Source: Cellulomonas xiejunii
GTDB taxonomy: Bacteria; Actinomycetota; Actinomycetes; Actinomycetales; Cellulomonadaceae
Assembly: GCF_024508315.1 (NCBI RefSeq)
Contig: NZ_CP101987.1
Span: 3,720,001-3,784,000, forward strand
Direction of reading: 5' to 3'
DNA: 64,000 nucleotides
Below are positions 32,892-42,027 of the stretch, piece after piece; position 1 is the first letter of the stretch; every line of letters begins with the position of its first letter. Both the position numbers and the translations under genes were made by a program. Under the pieces are notes generated by a model, which saw only the letters and a list, made by a program, of their open reading frames with translations, searched no databases and was not told where the DNA came from.

Positions 32892-33260
32892 CTCTCTGGA
32901 CAGGCCCTCGAGGCCCCGGACCATCCCGAGAATGACGGCTCGGGGCAGTGGCTCTACGAGTTCCGCGTGGACAACCCCGGGGGGCTGCCGATCGACAGCG
33001 TCGAGGCGACGGTGCATCTCCCCGTGTCGGTGCGTCGGGTGAGATACAGCGGCCGCCTCGGCGACCCGACTCTCACGCTGAAGCTTCACGCGCCAGTGAT
33101 TGGCGCACACGCCGACCGACGATGGAAACGACGCCTGATCCTCCCTTTCGAGGAGAGGAGCAAGCTGAGGAGCATCTACGCAGAGGTCGCGTTCTCGTCC
33201 ATCACAGCGGGGCGTCGGGTCAACCGGTGGCCCAGGCAGGCGAACAGTCCCGACGTGTAG
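32892..33260 (+). pseudogene. 5'-truncated gene fragment (beta-rich C-terminal domain)
   Basis: After a TGA at 32889 the frame is open for 122 codons and reads as real protein (GSGQWLYEFRVDNPGGLPID, SVEATVHLPVSVRRVRYSG, ending with NRWP). No start codon lies at the beginning; GTG at 32967 falls inside the conserved-looking part. The pattern resembles the C-terminal beta-sandwich of actinobacterial membrane-associated hypotheticals, so the N-terminal part has probably been deleted. It lies between the Zorya operon and hsdR, a typical place for remnants in a defence island. Function unknown. Confidence 0.4.
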
Positions 33261-33436
33261 GACCAACGATCACCTCAAGGACGACGACACCGCAACTACC
33301 CCCACGGCGGGTACTGCGTCGACATCGCAAGGATCTCGTTGGACCAAGAACCGGCGGCCCGGCGACATCCGAACCGTCGAGCCGTGCCTGATTCCCGCAT
33401 CATGGTCCAGCACCCAGCTGACCGGCGAAGCCCCCA
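33261..33436. other. short intergenic region downstream of hsdR
   Basis: I see no gene, hairpin of note or promoter here; it separates the truncated fragment from the convergent hsdR gene. Confidence 0.35.
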
Positions 33437-36400
33437 TCACGCCAGATCGAAGAAACGTTCGAAGAACGCAGCGAGCTTGTCGATGACCGTCTGCTTCTTG
33501 GCTCCGTGGTTCGAGCCCTTCGCGAACCGGGAGACCGGAGGCAAGATCTGGGTGATGGCGGTGCCCGTGCCGCGTACCTGTCCGTCGCGGAAGGCGGTGT
33601 CGACGAAGGCGCGGGTCTGCTCGGGCCGCAGGTTCTCCTCAATGATGATCCGGGCGAGCTCCGCCTCGCGCTTGGCCGCCACGTAGGCGCGCCACTCCTC
33701 GGCGACCTCCTCGTCGACGGACAGCCGGTCGACGAACTCCTCGATGAGGTCCTTCTTGTTGCGCAGCGACGGGCTGGAGTCGACCGCGCGGTCGATCGTG
33801 GCCTTGATCTCCTTGTCCTCGCCATCGCCCTTGGCTGCCCGGTACTTCTCGACGAGCATGAGGATGTAGTCGACGTTGATCTCGACCTGCTTGATCAGCT
33901 CGATCTCGAAGACGACGTCGTCGTTGATCGATTCCCGGTCGGCCCGATCCGTGCGGCGGAAGACCTGGTAGAGGTCCAGGTAGACCGACTGGTAGTCCTG
34001 CAGGTCCCGGTCCGACAGGATCTGGCCGCCGGCGAAGTCGTCGAACGACACCAGGATGTTGCGCAGCCGCAGCAGCGCCCCGAACAGGGCGATGAAGTCC
34101 TTCTGCGCCTGCTTCCCGATGATCTGCTGCCCGAGGGGGAACCGCTCGCGTAACTCGGTCACCTTCTCGGCGTACTCGTCGAAGTACTCGCCGTAGGGCT
34201 TGAGCAGCACGATGCCGGCGGCGTCCTTGTTGCCGAACAGCGCGATCGCGTCGTTGGTCTGGGTCTCCAGGTCCCGGAAGGAGACGACGTTGCCGTAGGT
34301 CTTGACCGAGTTGAGGATCCGGTTGGTCCGCGAGAACGCCTGGATCAGGCCGTGGGCGCGCAGGTTCTTGTCCACCCACAGCGTGTTCAGCGTGGTCGCA
34401 TCGAACCCGGTGAGGAACATGTTGACGACGATGACCAGGTCGACCTCGCGGTTCTTCATCCGCAGGGACAGGTCCTGGTAGTAGTTCTGGAAGCCGTCCG
34501 CGCCCGTGTCGTACGAGGTGCCGAACATGTCGTTGTAGTCCTGGATGGCGTCCTCGAGGAAGTCGCGCGACGAGCGGTCCAGGAGATCGGTCTCGAACTC
34601 CTCCTCGCCGAGCAGCCCTGCGCCGGTCTCGTCCTCGGCCTCGTTGGGTGCGTAGGAGTAGATGAGCGCGACCTTGAGCCGCTTCGCCTCCGGCAGGTCG
34701 GCCTGGAGGCGGCCGAACATGTTGTAGTAGATCTTCGCTGCCTCGATGGACGCCGTCGCGAACAAGGCGTTGAAGCCGGCTACGCGACGGTCCTTGAGGG
34801 CGTAGGTCTGGTTGCGCTTGGTCTTCTGGTCGAAGTGGTCGATCACGTACTGCGTGACCTGCCGCACGCGGGAGGTGTCGAGCAGCGCACGCTCGGTGTC
34901 GATCGCAGAGACCTGCTTGTCGACGACCGCGCCGACCTTGACGGTGTTGACGTAGTCGATGCGGAAGGGCAGGACGTTCTTGTCGCTGATTGCGTCGACG
35001 ATCGTGTACGTGTGCAGCTTGTCGCCGAACGCCTGGGCCGTGGTCCGCAACGCCGGGTTCCCGCCCGTGCCGGCATTGCCGGCGAAGATCGGCGTCCCGG
35101 TGAATCCGAACAGGTGGTACCGCTTGAACGCCTTGGTGATGGCGGTGTGCATGTCACCGAACTGCGACCGGTGGCACTCGTCGAAGATGATGACGACGTG
35201 CCCGTCGTAGACAGCGTGGCCCCTGTTCTTGGCGATGAAGGTCGACAGCTTCTGGATCGTCGTGATGATGATCCGTGCTGAGGGGTTCTCGAGCTGCTGC
35301 TTCAGGACTGCCGTCGACTTGTTGGAGTTGACCGCGCCCTTCTGGAACCGCTCGTACTCGAGTTTGGTCTGGTAGTCCAGGTCCTTGCGGTCGACGACGA
35401 ACAGCACCTTGTCGACATCACCGAGCCTGGACGCGAGCTGCGCCGCCTTGAAGGACGTGAGGGTCTTGCCGGACCCGGTCGTGTGCCAGATGTATCCCCC
35501 TGCCGCAGGGGTGCCGAGCTGCTTGAGGTTCGTGGAGGTCTCGATGCGGTTGAGGATCCGTTCCGTCGCCGCGATCTGGTATGGGCGCATGACGAGCAGC
35601 ATCCGGTCGTGGGTGAGCACGCAGTACCGCGTGAGCACGTTGAGCAGCGAGTGCTTGGCGAAGAAGGTCCGGGTGAACCCGACGAGGTCGGTGATCGGCT
35701 TGTTGGTGGCGTCCGCCCACCAGGACGTGAACTCGAAGGAGTTCGAGGTCTTGCGGCCGCGCTTGCCCTTGCTCTGCTCGTCGAGGTGCTGCGCACGGGT
35801 CGTGTTCGAGTAGTACTTCGTCAGCGTCCCGTTGGAGATGACAAAGAGTTGGACGTACTCGAACAGGCGTGAGCCGGACCAGAACGAGTCGCGCTGGTAG
35901 CGGTTGATCTGGTTGAACGCCTCCCGGATGTCGACCCCCCGCCGCTTGAGCTCGACGTGCACCAGCGGCAGCCCGTTGACGAGGATCGTCACGTCGTAGC
36001 GGTTCGCTCGCTGCGCCGGGACGTCTGCCCCCGCGTCCGCTCCGGGCACCTCGTACTGGTTGATCACTTGCAGCCGGTTGTTGTGGATGTGGGTCTTGTC
36101 CAGCAGGGTGATGTTCTTCGACGACCCGTCGTCGCGCCTGAGCAGCTGGACGTGGTCCTCCTGGATGCGGACCGTCTTCTCGACGATGCCGTCCCGCTCC
36201 CCCGAGATCTTCTCGGTGAAGAACCGCTGCCACTCGCCGTCGGTGAAGGTGATCCGGTTGAGCGCCTCGAGCTGGGTGCGGAGGTTCGCGATCAGATCGG
36301 CCTCCGCGGTGATCGGCAGGTAGTCGTACGCCTGCTCCCGCAGCAGCCTGACGAGTTCGGCCTCGAGCTCGGCCTCCGACTGGTAGCGCGTCGCCTCCGC

Positions 36401-36484
36401 CGGATCGGCCGCGAACTCCGCGACGACCGTCGACTCCGACGACACAGCGATCGGTTCGAACCGCGCAACCGCCCCATCGCTCAC
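33437..36484 (-). CDS. hsdR: type I restriction enzyme, endonuclease/translocase subunit HsdR
   Basis: This is a 1015-residue subunit with the usual order. The N-terminal PD-(D/E)xK nuclease has NRYDVTILVNGLPLVHVELK near 162-182 with the D and ExK ligands. The SF2 translocase has WHTTGSGKTLTSF near 331, VDRKDLDYQ, IIFDECHRSQFG near 431, GFTGTPIF, and later FLTGFDATTLN and IQAFSRTNRI. A helical C-terminal region binds HsdM/HsdS. The GTG start overlaps the hsdS stop (GTGA), so it is the last gene of an hsdM-hsdS-hsdR operon. It cuts DNA lacking the methylation specified by HsdS. Confidence 0.95.
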   Translation of the reverse strand: MSDGAVARFEPIAVSSESTVVAEFAADPAEATRYQSEAELEAELVRLLREQAYDYLPITAEADLIANLRTQLEALNRITFTDGEWQRFFTEKISGERDGIVEKTVRIQEDHVQLLRRDDGSSKNITLLDKTHIHNNRLQVINQYEVPGADAGADVPAQRANRYDVTILVNGLPLVHVELKRRGVDIREAFNQINRYQRDSFWSGSRLFEYVQLFVISNGTLTKYYSNTTRAQHLDEQSKGKRGRKTSNSFEFTSWWADATNKPITDLVGFTRTFFAKHSLLNVLTRYCVLTHDRMLLVMRPYQIAATERILNRIETSTNLKQLGTPAAGGYIWHTTGSGKTLTSFKAAQLASRLGDVDKVLFVVDRKDLDYQTKLEYERFQKGAVNSNKSTAVLKQQLENPSARIIITTIQKLSTFIAKNRGHAVYDGHVVIIFDECHRSQFGDMHTAITKAFKRYHLFGFTGTPIFAGNAGTGGNPALRTTAQAFGDKLHTYTIVDAISDKNVLPFRIDYVNTVKVGAVVDKQVSAIDTERALLDTSRVRQVTQYVIDHFDQKTKRNQTYALKDRRVAGFNALFATASIEAAKIYYNMFGRLQADLPEAKRLKVALIYSYAPNEAEDETGAGLLGEEEFETDLLDRSSRDFLEDAIQDYNDMFGTSYDTGADGFQNYYQDLSLRMKNREVDLVIVVNMFLTGFDATTLNTLWVDKNLRAHGLIQAFSRTNRILNSVKTYGNVVSFRDLETQTNDAIALFGNKDAAGIVLLKPYGEYFDEYAEKVTELRERFPLGQQIIGKQAQKDFIALFGALLRLRNILVSFDDFAGGQILSDRDLQDYQSVYLDLYQVFRRTDRADRESINDDVVFEIELIKQVEINVDYILMLVEKYRAAKGDGEDKEIKATIDRAVDSSPSLRNKKDLIEEFVDRLSVDEEVAEEWRAYVAAKREAELARIIIEENLRPEQTRAFVDTAFRDGQVRGTGTAITQILPPVSRFAKGSNHGAKKQTVIDKLAAFFERFFDLA

Positions 36485-37707
36485 GCAACAACCTCCTTGA
36501 ACGACAGCAGCCGATCGCGGTAGTACGCGTACTGCTGGCGACGCGCCTCGATCTCCGCAGGCAGGCCCGACGACAGGTCGTTCACAAGGGCATCGAAACC
36601 GTCGAGCAGGTCCACAACCCGCTGCTGTTGCTCGAGCGGCGGGACAGGAACGAGCACCGTCTTCAGCGAGTTCGCGTTGAACTGAGGCTGGGCACCCCCA
36701 CCCACGAGGCGATTCGCCTGACTCCAGTACAGCTGACTCTGCGCAAAATGCCAGTAATAGGAAGGAAGAAGCGTCCTCTCGCCGAACCGGATCCGGATTA
36801 GGAATGAGGCATACACGGCCGGGGCGATCTCGCCGATCAGGACTGTCTTGCCGTACGTCGCCCCCGTGCGCGCCATGAGAACGTCACCCGGCTTTACGAG
36901 GTACTGGTCGGTGTCATGCGACATATCGACAAACTTTGCACCATTCGGAAGCAGCTTGCCCTGAGGGTTGATGTCGGTAATCCGAATGAACCGGTAGTCA
37001 CCCTCCATCTTCGCCGTAGCGGTGTAGCCGTACTTGAACGCCGCAATCCTCCCTAGCGGCACCCAGTCGACGTCTCGATCAGCGAGAAGGAGCGAGTCAC
37101 GGTAGTGGGCGTACTGCTGCGTGCGCACCTCCAGCTCCGCCTCCAGCTCCGCCTCCAGCTCCGCCTCCAGCTCCGTGAAGGCATCCAAGACCCTCACGAT
37201 CTCCCGCTGCACCTCGAGATGCGGTACCGGAATCCGGATCCTTGCCAGTCGGTCACCCGAGATCCTGCGAACCTTGGTTCCCGTGATCCCGCTCTGCTTC
37301 TGATCCTTGAACGCCTCGGACTGGAAGAAGTAGGCCACATATTTCGGATCGAGGCCGTGCCGGTAGATATGCGCATCCCCGCTGACGGCAACCTCGGTCC
37401 CGCCAAGCCAAGCCGTGGCCTTCGCTACCGCACCGTCATCCTCACTTGTCGTCGCAATGATGAGGTTCCCTGGCTCGGCCCTACGTAGGCGCGCAGCAAA
37501 CTCCGGCTCGACGCAGGAGACCGCCTTCTCAGTCCATACGCCATAGACCGTGTGGATCTGGCCATAGTGGATCGCAGGAACCCCCGTATCCCGCAAGTCC
37601 GTCTTCTGCAACCCGTTCCCACGGACGAATTCACCAACATCGCCGAGGGTCCTGTACTCGACTCCGTCAGGCGCGTAGCGCTCGATCAGCTCATCGATGC
37701 GGCTCAC
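36481..37707 (-). CDS. hsdS: type I restriction-modification specificity subunit HsdS
   Basis: This 408-residue subunit has two target-recognition domains separated by a conserved helix and followed by a second helix. The first helix carries an unusual run of (LEAE) tetrapeptides near residue 175-190 (FTELEAELEAELEAELEVRT), encoded by four identical 12-bp units. The two half-sequences end similarly (QQYAHYRDSLL and QQYAYYRDRLL), the internal symmetry expected for HsdS. The GTG start overlaps the hsdM stop and the end overlaps hsdR. Each TRD reads one half of a bipartite DNA site, and the helix length sets the spacing. Confidence 0.94.
   Translation of the reverse strand: MSRIDELIERYAPDGVEYRTLGDVGEFVRGNGLQKTDLRDTGVPAIHYGQIHTVYGVWTEKAVSCVEPEFAARLRRAEPGNLIIATTSEDDGAVAKATAWLGGTEVAVSGDAHIYRHGLDPKYVAYFFQSEAFKDQKQSGITGTKVRRISGDRLARIRIPVPHLEVQREIVRVLDAFTELEAELEAELEAELEVRTQQYAHYRDSLLLADRDVDWVPLGRIAAFKYGYTATAKMEGDYRFIRITDINPQGKLLPNGAKFVDMSHDTDQYLVKPGDVLMARTGATYGKTVLIGEIAPAVYASFLIRIRFGERTLLPSYYWHFAQSQLYWSQANRLVGGGAQPQFNANSLKTVLVPVPPLEQQQRVVDLLDGFDALVNDLSSGLPAEIEARRQQYAYYRDRLLSFKEVVA
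37128..37175 (-). repeat. four tandem 12-bp units in the HsdS spacer
   Basis: CCTCCAGCTCCG occurs four times in perfect tandem on the plus strand and encodes LEAE-type tetrapeptides in the central helix of HsdS. In EcoR124-type systems, gain or loss of such a 12-bp unit changes the spacing of the recognition site. Confidence 0.85.
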
Positions 37708-39278
37708 GCGTCCACACCTTCGAGACCCGCGACGATGGCGTCGATCTGCTTACGCAGTGAGGCCTGGCGTTCAACGATGCCCGCGATGCGGGCGTTGAGC
37801 TCGGTGATGTTGACGACCTCCCGGGTGTCCTCAGCTTCCACCCAGGACGACACGGAGATGTTGTAGCCGTTCTCACCGATTGCCTCGTTCTCGACGAGGC
37901 GCGCGAAGTGAGCGACGTCCTCCCGGGCCGTGAACGCCTCCAGGATCCTGGCCTGGTTCGCCTCCGTGAGCTTGTTCTTGTTCCCGCCGCGCACGAACTC
38001 GGCAGACGCGTCGATGAACAGCACCGCATTGTCGGTCTTGGACTTCTTGAGCACGATGACGCAGGTCGCAATCGTCGTCCCGAAGAACAAGTCCGGCGGG
38101 AGCTGGATGACGGCGTCGACGTAGTTGTTGTCGATGAGGTACTTGCGGATCTTCTGTTCCGCACCGCCGCGGTAGAGCACGCCGGGGAACTCGACGATCG
38201 CCGCGGTGCCGTTGACGGCGAGCCACGACAGCATGTGCATCGTGAAGGCCAGGTCCGCCTTGGACTTGGGGGCGAGCACACCGGCCGCCGCAAAACGCGG
38301 GTCGTTGATGAGCAGCGGGTTGGCGTCGCCCTCCCACTTGATCGAGTAGGGCGGGTTGGACACGATCGCCTCGAACGGCTCGTCGTCCCAGTGGGCCGGG
38401 TCGATGAGGGTGTCGCCATGGGCGATGTCGAAGTGCTCGTAGTTCACGTCGTGCAGGAACATGTTGATGCGGCACAGGTTGTACGTGGTGAGGTTGATCT
38501 CCTGGCCGTAGTACCCCTGGCGCACGCCATCCTTGCCGAGGACCTTGCGGTACTTCAGCAGCAGTGACCCTGACCCGCACGCCGGGTCGTACACCTTGTT
38601 CACGCTCGTCTTGCCGACCACGGTGATGCGGGCGAGCAGCTCGGAGACCTCCTGCGGGGTGTAGTACTCCCCGCCGGACTTGCCGGCGGACGAGGCGTAC
38701 ATCTGCATGAGGTACTCGTACGCGTCGCCGAACGCGTCGATCTTGTTCTCGGTGAACGGCCCGTTGCCGAGGTTCAGCTCCCCGATCGCGTCGAGCAGCT
38801 TGACGAGCCGCTCGTTGCGCTTGGCCACCGTGGGCCCGAGCTTGTTCGAGTTGACGTCCATGTCGTCGAACAGGCCCTTGAGGTCGTTCTCGGCGACCGT
38901 ACCGACAGCGGACCCCTCGATATTGCGGAAGGCCCGCTCCAGCGTCTCGTTGAGGTTCTGGTCACGGAGTGCTCGTGCGCGGACGTTCGCGAAGAGCTCC
39001 GAGGGGCGGATGAAGAATCCCTTCTCCGCCACGATCTCCCGGACGAGGTCGGGGTCCTCGACGTCGCGGTTGGGAACCTTGACGTAGTCGAAGTCCGGAT
39101 TGCCCGACGCGTGCTCGTGGGAGTTCAGGTAGTCGGTGAGGTTCTCCGAGATGTACCGGTAGAAGAGGAACCCGAGCACGTACTGCTTGAAGTCCCAGCC
39201 GTCGACGCTGCCACGGAGGTCGTTCGCGATCCTCCAGATGGTCTTGTGGAGCTCTGCCCTCTGGGTCTCGCGGTTCAT
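37704..39278 (-). CDS. hsdM: type I DNA methyltransferase subunit HsdM
   Basis: This is a 524-residue N6-adenine methyltransferase. The N-terminal HsdM domain includes DFKQYVLGFLFYRYISENL. The catalytic domain has the SAM-binding motif YDPACGSGSLLLK near 229 and the NPPY motif (VSNPPYSIKWEG) near 306. The C-terminal helices contact HsdS. ATG at 39278 (NRETQRAELHKTIW) fits the family start; ten upstream codons in the same frame are not conserved. It is the first gene of the hsdMSR operon and is divergent from the DUF262 protein gene. Methylation by M2S protects host DNA. Confidence 0.95.
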   Translation of the reverse strand: MNRETQRAELHKTIWRIANDLRGSVDGWDFKQYVLGFLFYRYISENLTDYLNSHEHASGNPDFDYVKVPNRDVEDPDLVREIVAEKGFFIRPSELFANVRARALRDQNLNETLERAFRNIEGSAVGTVAENDLKGLFDDMDVNSNKLGPTVAKRNERLVKLLDAIGELNLGNGPFTENKIDAFGDAYEYLMQMYASSAGKSGGEYYTPQEVSELLARITVVGKTSVNKVYDPACGSGSLLLKYRKVLGKDGVRQGYYGQEINLTTYNLCRINMFLHDVNYEHFDIAHGDTLIDPAHWDDEPFEAIVSNPPYSIKWEGDANPLLINDPRFAAAGVLAPKSKADLAFTMHMLSWLAVNGTAAIVEFPGVLYRGGAEQKIRKYLIDNNYVDAVIQLPPDLFFGTTIATCVIVLKKSKTDNAVLFIDASAEFVRGGNKNKLTEANQARILEAFTAREDVAHFARLVENEAIGENGYNISVSSWVEAEDTREVVNITELNARIAGIVERQASLRKQIDAIVAGLEGVDA

Positions 39279-39334
39279 GCGGGTGACATTAGCCCCGCTC
39301 GCCGACACACCGGCTCCAACGACGCCGGTAGCGC

Positions 39335-39340
39335 TACGGT
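39335..39340 (+). promoter_or_regulatory. -10-like element (TACGGT)
   Basis: TACGGT lies 39 bases upstream of the GTG at 39380, in the divergent intergenic region shared with hsdM. The sequence and spacing match the element before the PrsW-nuclease gene. Confidence 0.35.
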
Positions 39341-39379
39341 GACGCGAGCTCGTTCACCGATGAGAGCCCGGAGGCACAC

Positions 39380-41905
39380 GTGGTCAAGGCGACGGAGACC
39401 AGCTTCGCGGGGGTCCTCGAGGGCAAGAAGCAGTACCAGGTGCCGCTGTACCAGCGGACATACTCCTGGGGCACGAAGCAGCTCGACCAGCTCTGGGACG
39501 ACGTCGTCGAGCTGGCGGCCGCCCGACGCACCGCGCCGGCGACGAGCCACTTCATCGGCTCGCTCGTCCTGGCCACTAGTCCCGACTTCAACGCGGTCGG
39601 GGTGTCGAAGCTGCTCGTCGTCGACGGTCAGCAACGCCTGACGACACTCACGATCCTGCTCGCGGCCCTGCGCGACCACCTCGCCGAGACCGGGGACACC
39701 GAGGGCGCTGAGGGCATCCACGCCCAGTACCTGGCGAACGTCTACGACAAGGGCAAGCCCCCCAAGGTGGTTCCCACGCAGGCCGACCGCGAGGCGTACA
39801 AGGCGGTACTGACGTCCTCGCCGGATGCCGGCGGCTCCGATCGCATCGGCGTCGCCTACAACCACTTCCGGGCCAAGATCGCGGCAGTGGACGACCCCGA
39901 CGACCCGCACGACCTCGAGGAGATCGAGAACGCCGTCGTCCACGGGCTGGCCGTCGTCGTGGTGACGGCCGAACCCGGTGACAACGCGCACCGCATCTTC
40001 GAGTCGCTCAACAACACCGGTCTCCAGCTCAACCAGTCGGACCTGCTCAAGAACTACCTGTTCATGCGCCTCGGCGGGCGCGCGGAGGACGTCTACGACG
40101 CCGTCTGGCTGCCGCTGGAGAGGAAGCTCACCTCGGACGAGCTCGAGCTGCTGTTCTGGCTGGACCTGGCCCAGCGTGACGAGCGCGCCAAGCAGTCGGA
40201 CACCTACGCGGGTCAGCAGAAGCGCCTGGAGAAGCTCACCACCCCGGAGCAGATCGAGTCCGAGGTACGCCGCATCGCCGCTCTCGGCGACCTCCTCGCC
40301 ACGATCCTCGACCCGTCACGGGAGTTCGACCCGGTGATCCGCCGTCGACTGGAACGCATCCGGGCGTGGGGCTCGACCACCGCCTACCCGGTCGTCATGA
40401 CGCTCCTTGCCCGCCGGGCCGCGGGCACCGCGACGCCGACTCAGGTGGCCAGCGCCCTGCTGACGTTGGAGTCGTACTTCGTGCGGCGCATCGTGCTCGG
40501 CCGTGCGACCGCCGGCCTCAACCGGAGCCTCCTCCAGGCCGTCGCCGCGGTCGCCGACGCCTCCGCCGTCGACGTCGCGCTGCGCGACTACTTGTCTCGA
40601 GGACGCCGGCACTTCGCCACCGACAAGCAGATCCGCGGAGCCGTCGGCGTGGTGCCCTTCTACTGGCAGGGCCGCGCGGCACAGAAGAAGCTCATCCTGC
40701 AGTGGATCGAGGAGTCCTACGGGTCCAAGGAAGCGGTGGATCCCGCGCACCTCACCATCGAGCACGTCCTGCCCCAGACACTGACCGAGACCGCCCGCCG
40801 GGAGTTCGCGGCAGGGCTGCCCGAGGACGCGGACGTCAGAACCGAGCACGAACGCGTCGTCCACACATTGGGGAACCTCACGCTCACCGGCTACAACAGC
40901 GAGCTGAGCAACCGCCCGTTCTCCGTAAAGCGGGCCATGCTGGCCGAGTCCGGCCTGCGCTTGAACCATGAGATCGCGGCAGGCCAGACCTGGAGCGTGC
41001 ACGAGATCGACGCGCGCGGGGCGGCGCTGGCCGAGCGGATCGTCGACCTCTGGCCGGGACCGAACGAGGCCCTCACGGGCGGGAGCGACGAGCAGCCCTC
41101 GGAGACCCGTCGGCTGGTCGCCTCGATCGTCGCCGAGATCCCCGCCGGGCGGTGGACGTCCTACGGCGAGGTCGCGCTCGTCGCAGGGTCCTACCCTCAG
41201 CCCGTTGCAGCGATCATCACGACGCATCTCATGCAGGGCGCGTGGCGCGTCCTGCAGACCGGCGGGACCATCTCCCCCGGCTTCCGTTGGCTCGACCCGG
41301 CGCGCACCGAGGAGCCCCGCGCCTACCTGGCGGCTGAAGGGCTGAGGTTCGACGGTGATGGGCGCGCCGACGCCGAGCAGTTCATCGATGCCCGCGAGCT
41401 CGCCTCGCTCGTCGGGCTCGAGGTGCCGGAGGAAGCACCCGCGTGGCGGTCCGCCGGCACCAGGCCGCTGCTCGCACAGCGGCAGGCGTTCTTCCAGACG
41501 GTGCGGGACCTCGGCGAGTCGACCGGGGCGATCGTCCGGTCCTGGCCCAAGCCCACGACGCAGGACGCCGTGGACGTCAACATCGGCGTCCCAGGCTGCA
41601 TCGTCGTGCTGTCGCTCTCCGCCCGGGAGCCGGCGGGCGTCCACTGCTCGTTCTACGTCCGGAACGACAAGGCGCTCTTTGCGCAGCTGCACGCACGTCG
41701 CCAGGAGATCGAGGAAGCACTCGGTGCCACCCTCGAGTGGCATGACAACCCCGAGCACAAGTCCAGCAAGGTGATGCTGCGGCATGACGGGGACTGGCGG
41801 GACGAGAACCTCGCGCCCGGCCTCGCACAGTGGCTCGTGAGCATGACCGAGGTCTTCGCCACGACCTTCATGAAGTACGCGAGCGAGATGAGAGGTCTCG
41901 GCTGA
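39380..41905 (+). CDS. DUF262-DUF1524 (GmrSD-like) protein fused to alkyltransferase-like and DUF4268 domains
   Basis: This is an 841-residue fusion. The N-terminal DUF262 domain (YQVPLYQRTYSW, VVDGQQRLTTL near 82, FESLNNTGLQL) and DUF1524 HNH domain (LTIEHVLPQT near 460, HTLGNLTLTGYNSELSN near 497) match GmrSD/SspE-like type IV restriction proteins, in which DUF262 uses nucleotide to drive the nuclease. Residues about 588-650 resemble an O6-alkylguanine transferase-like DNA-binding domain (IPAGRWTSYGEVALVAG, ISPGFRWL) without the reactive PCHR cysteine, so it would recognise rather than repair DNA. Residues about 697-830 match DUF4268. GTG start with GGAGG upstream. Its place beside hsdMSR supports an anti-phage role. 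Confidence 0.88.
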   Translation: MVKATETSFAGVLEGKKQYQVPLYQRTYSWGTKQLDQLWDDVVELAAARRTAPATSHFIGSLVLATSPDFNAVGVSKLLVVDGQQRLTTLTILLAALRDHLAETGDTEGAEGIHAQYLANVYDKGKPPKVVPTQADREAYKAVLTSSPDAGGSDRIGVAYNHFRAKIAAVDDPDDPHDLEEIENAVVHGLAVVVVTAEPGDNAHRIFESLNNTGLQLNQSDLLKNYLFMRLGGRAEDVYDAVWLPLERKLTSDELELLFWLDLAQRDERAKQSDTYAGQQKRLEKLTTPEQIESEVRRIAALGDLLATILDPSREFDPVIRRRLERIRAWGSTTAYPVVMTLLARRAAGTATPTQVASALLTLESYFVRRIVLGRATAGLNRSLLQAVAAVADASAVDVALRDYLSRGRRHFATDKQIRGAVGVVPFYWQGRAAQKKLILQWIEESYGSKEAVDPAHLTIEHVLPQTLTETARREFAAGLPEDADVRTEHERVVHTLGNLTLTGYNSELSNRPFSVKRAMLAESGLRLNHEIAAGQTWSVHEIDARGAALAERIVDLWPGPNEALTGGSDEQPSETRRLVASIVAEIPAGRWTSYGEVALVAGSYPQPVAAIITTHLMQGAWRVLQTGGTISPGFRWLDPARTEEPRAYLAAEGLRFDGDGRADAEQFIDARELASLVGLEVPEEAPAWRSAGTRPLLAQRQAFFQTVRDLGESTGAIVRSWPKPTTQDAVDVNIGVPGCIVVLSLSAREPAGVHCSFYVRNDKALFAQLHARRQEIEEALGATLEWHDNPEHKSSKVMLRHDGDWRDENLAPGLAQWLVSMTEVFATTFMKYASEMRGLG

Positions 41906-41915
41906 GGTGGTTCGA

Positions 41916-41939
41916 CGAGGCGTGATGGCCCCCGCCTCG
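41916..41939. terminator. hairpin between convergent genes
   Basis: A CGAGGCG / CGCCTCG stem with a 10-base loop lies just after the DUF262-fusion gene and before the convergent zinc-ribbon gene. Confidence 0.4.
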
Positions 41940-42027
41940 AGCGGCGTCACGCCAGTCCCGACATGACGTGCGATGGCAGGAGCCGAGCAGGCACGGTCTC
42001 ACCGTTTCGGCAGGCGCCACTCTCTTT

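Noticed and set aside
32667..33266. 199-codon minus-strand frame upstream of zorA
   Set aside because: Low-complexity, Arg-rich and opposite the more protein-like truncated frame at 32892.
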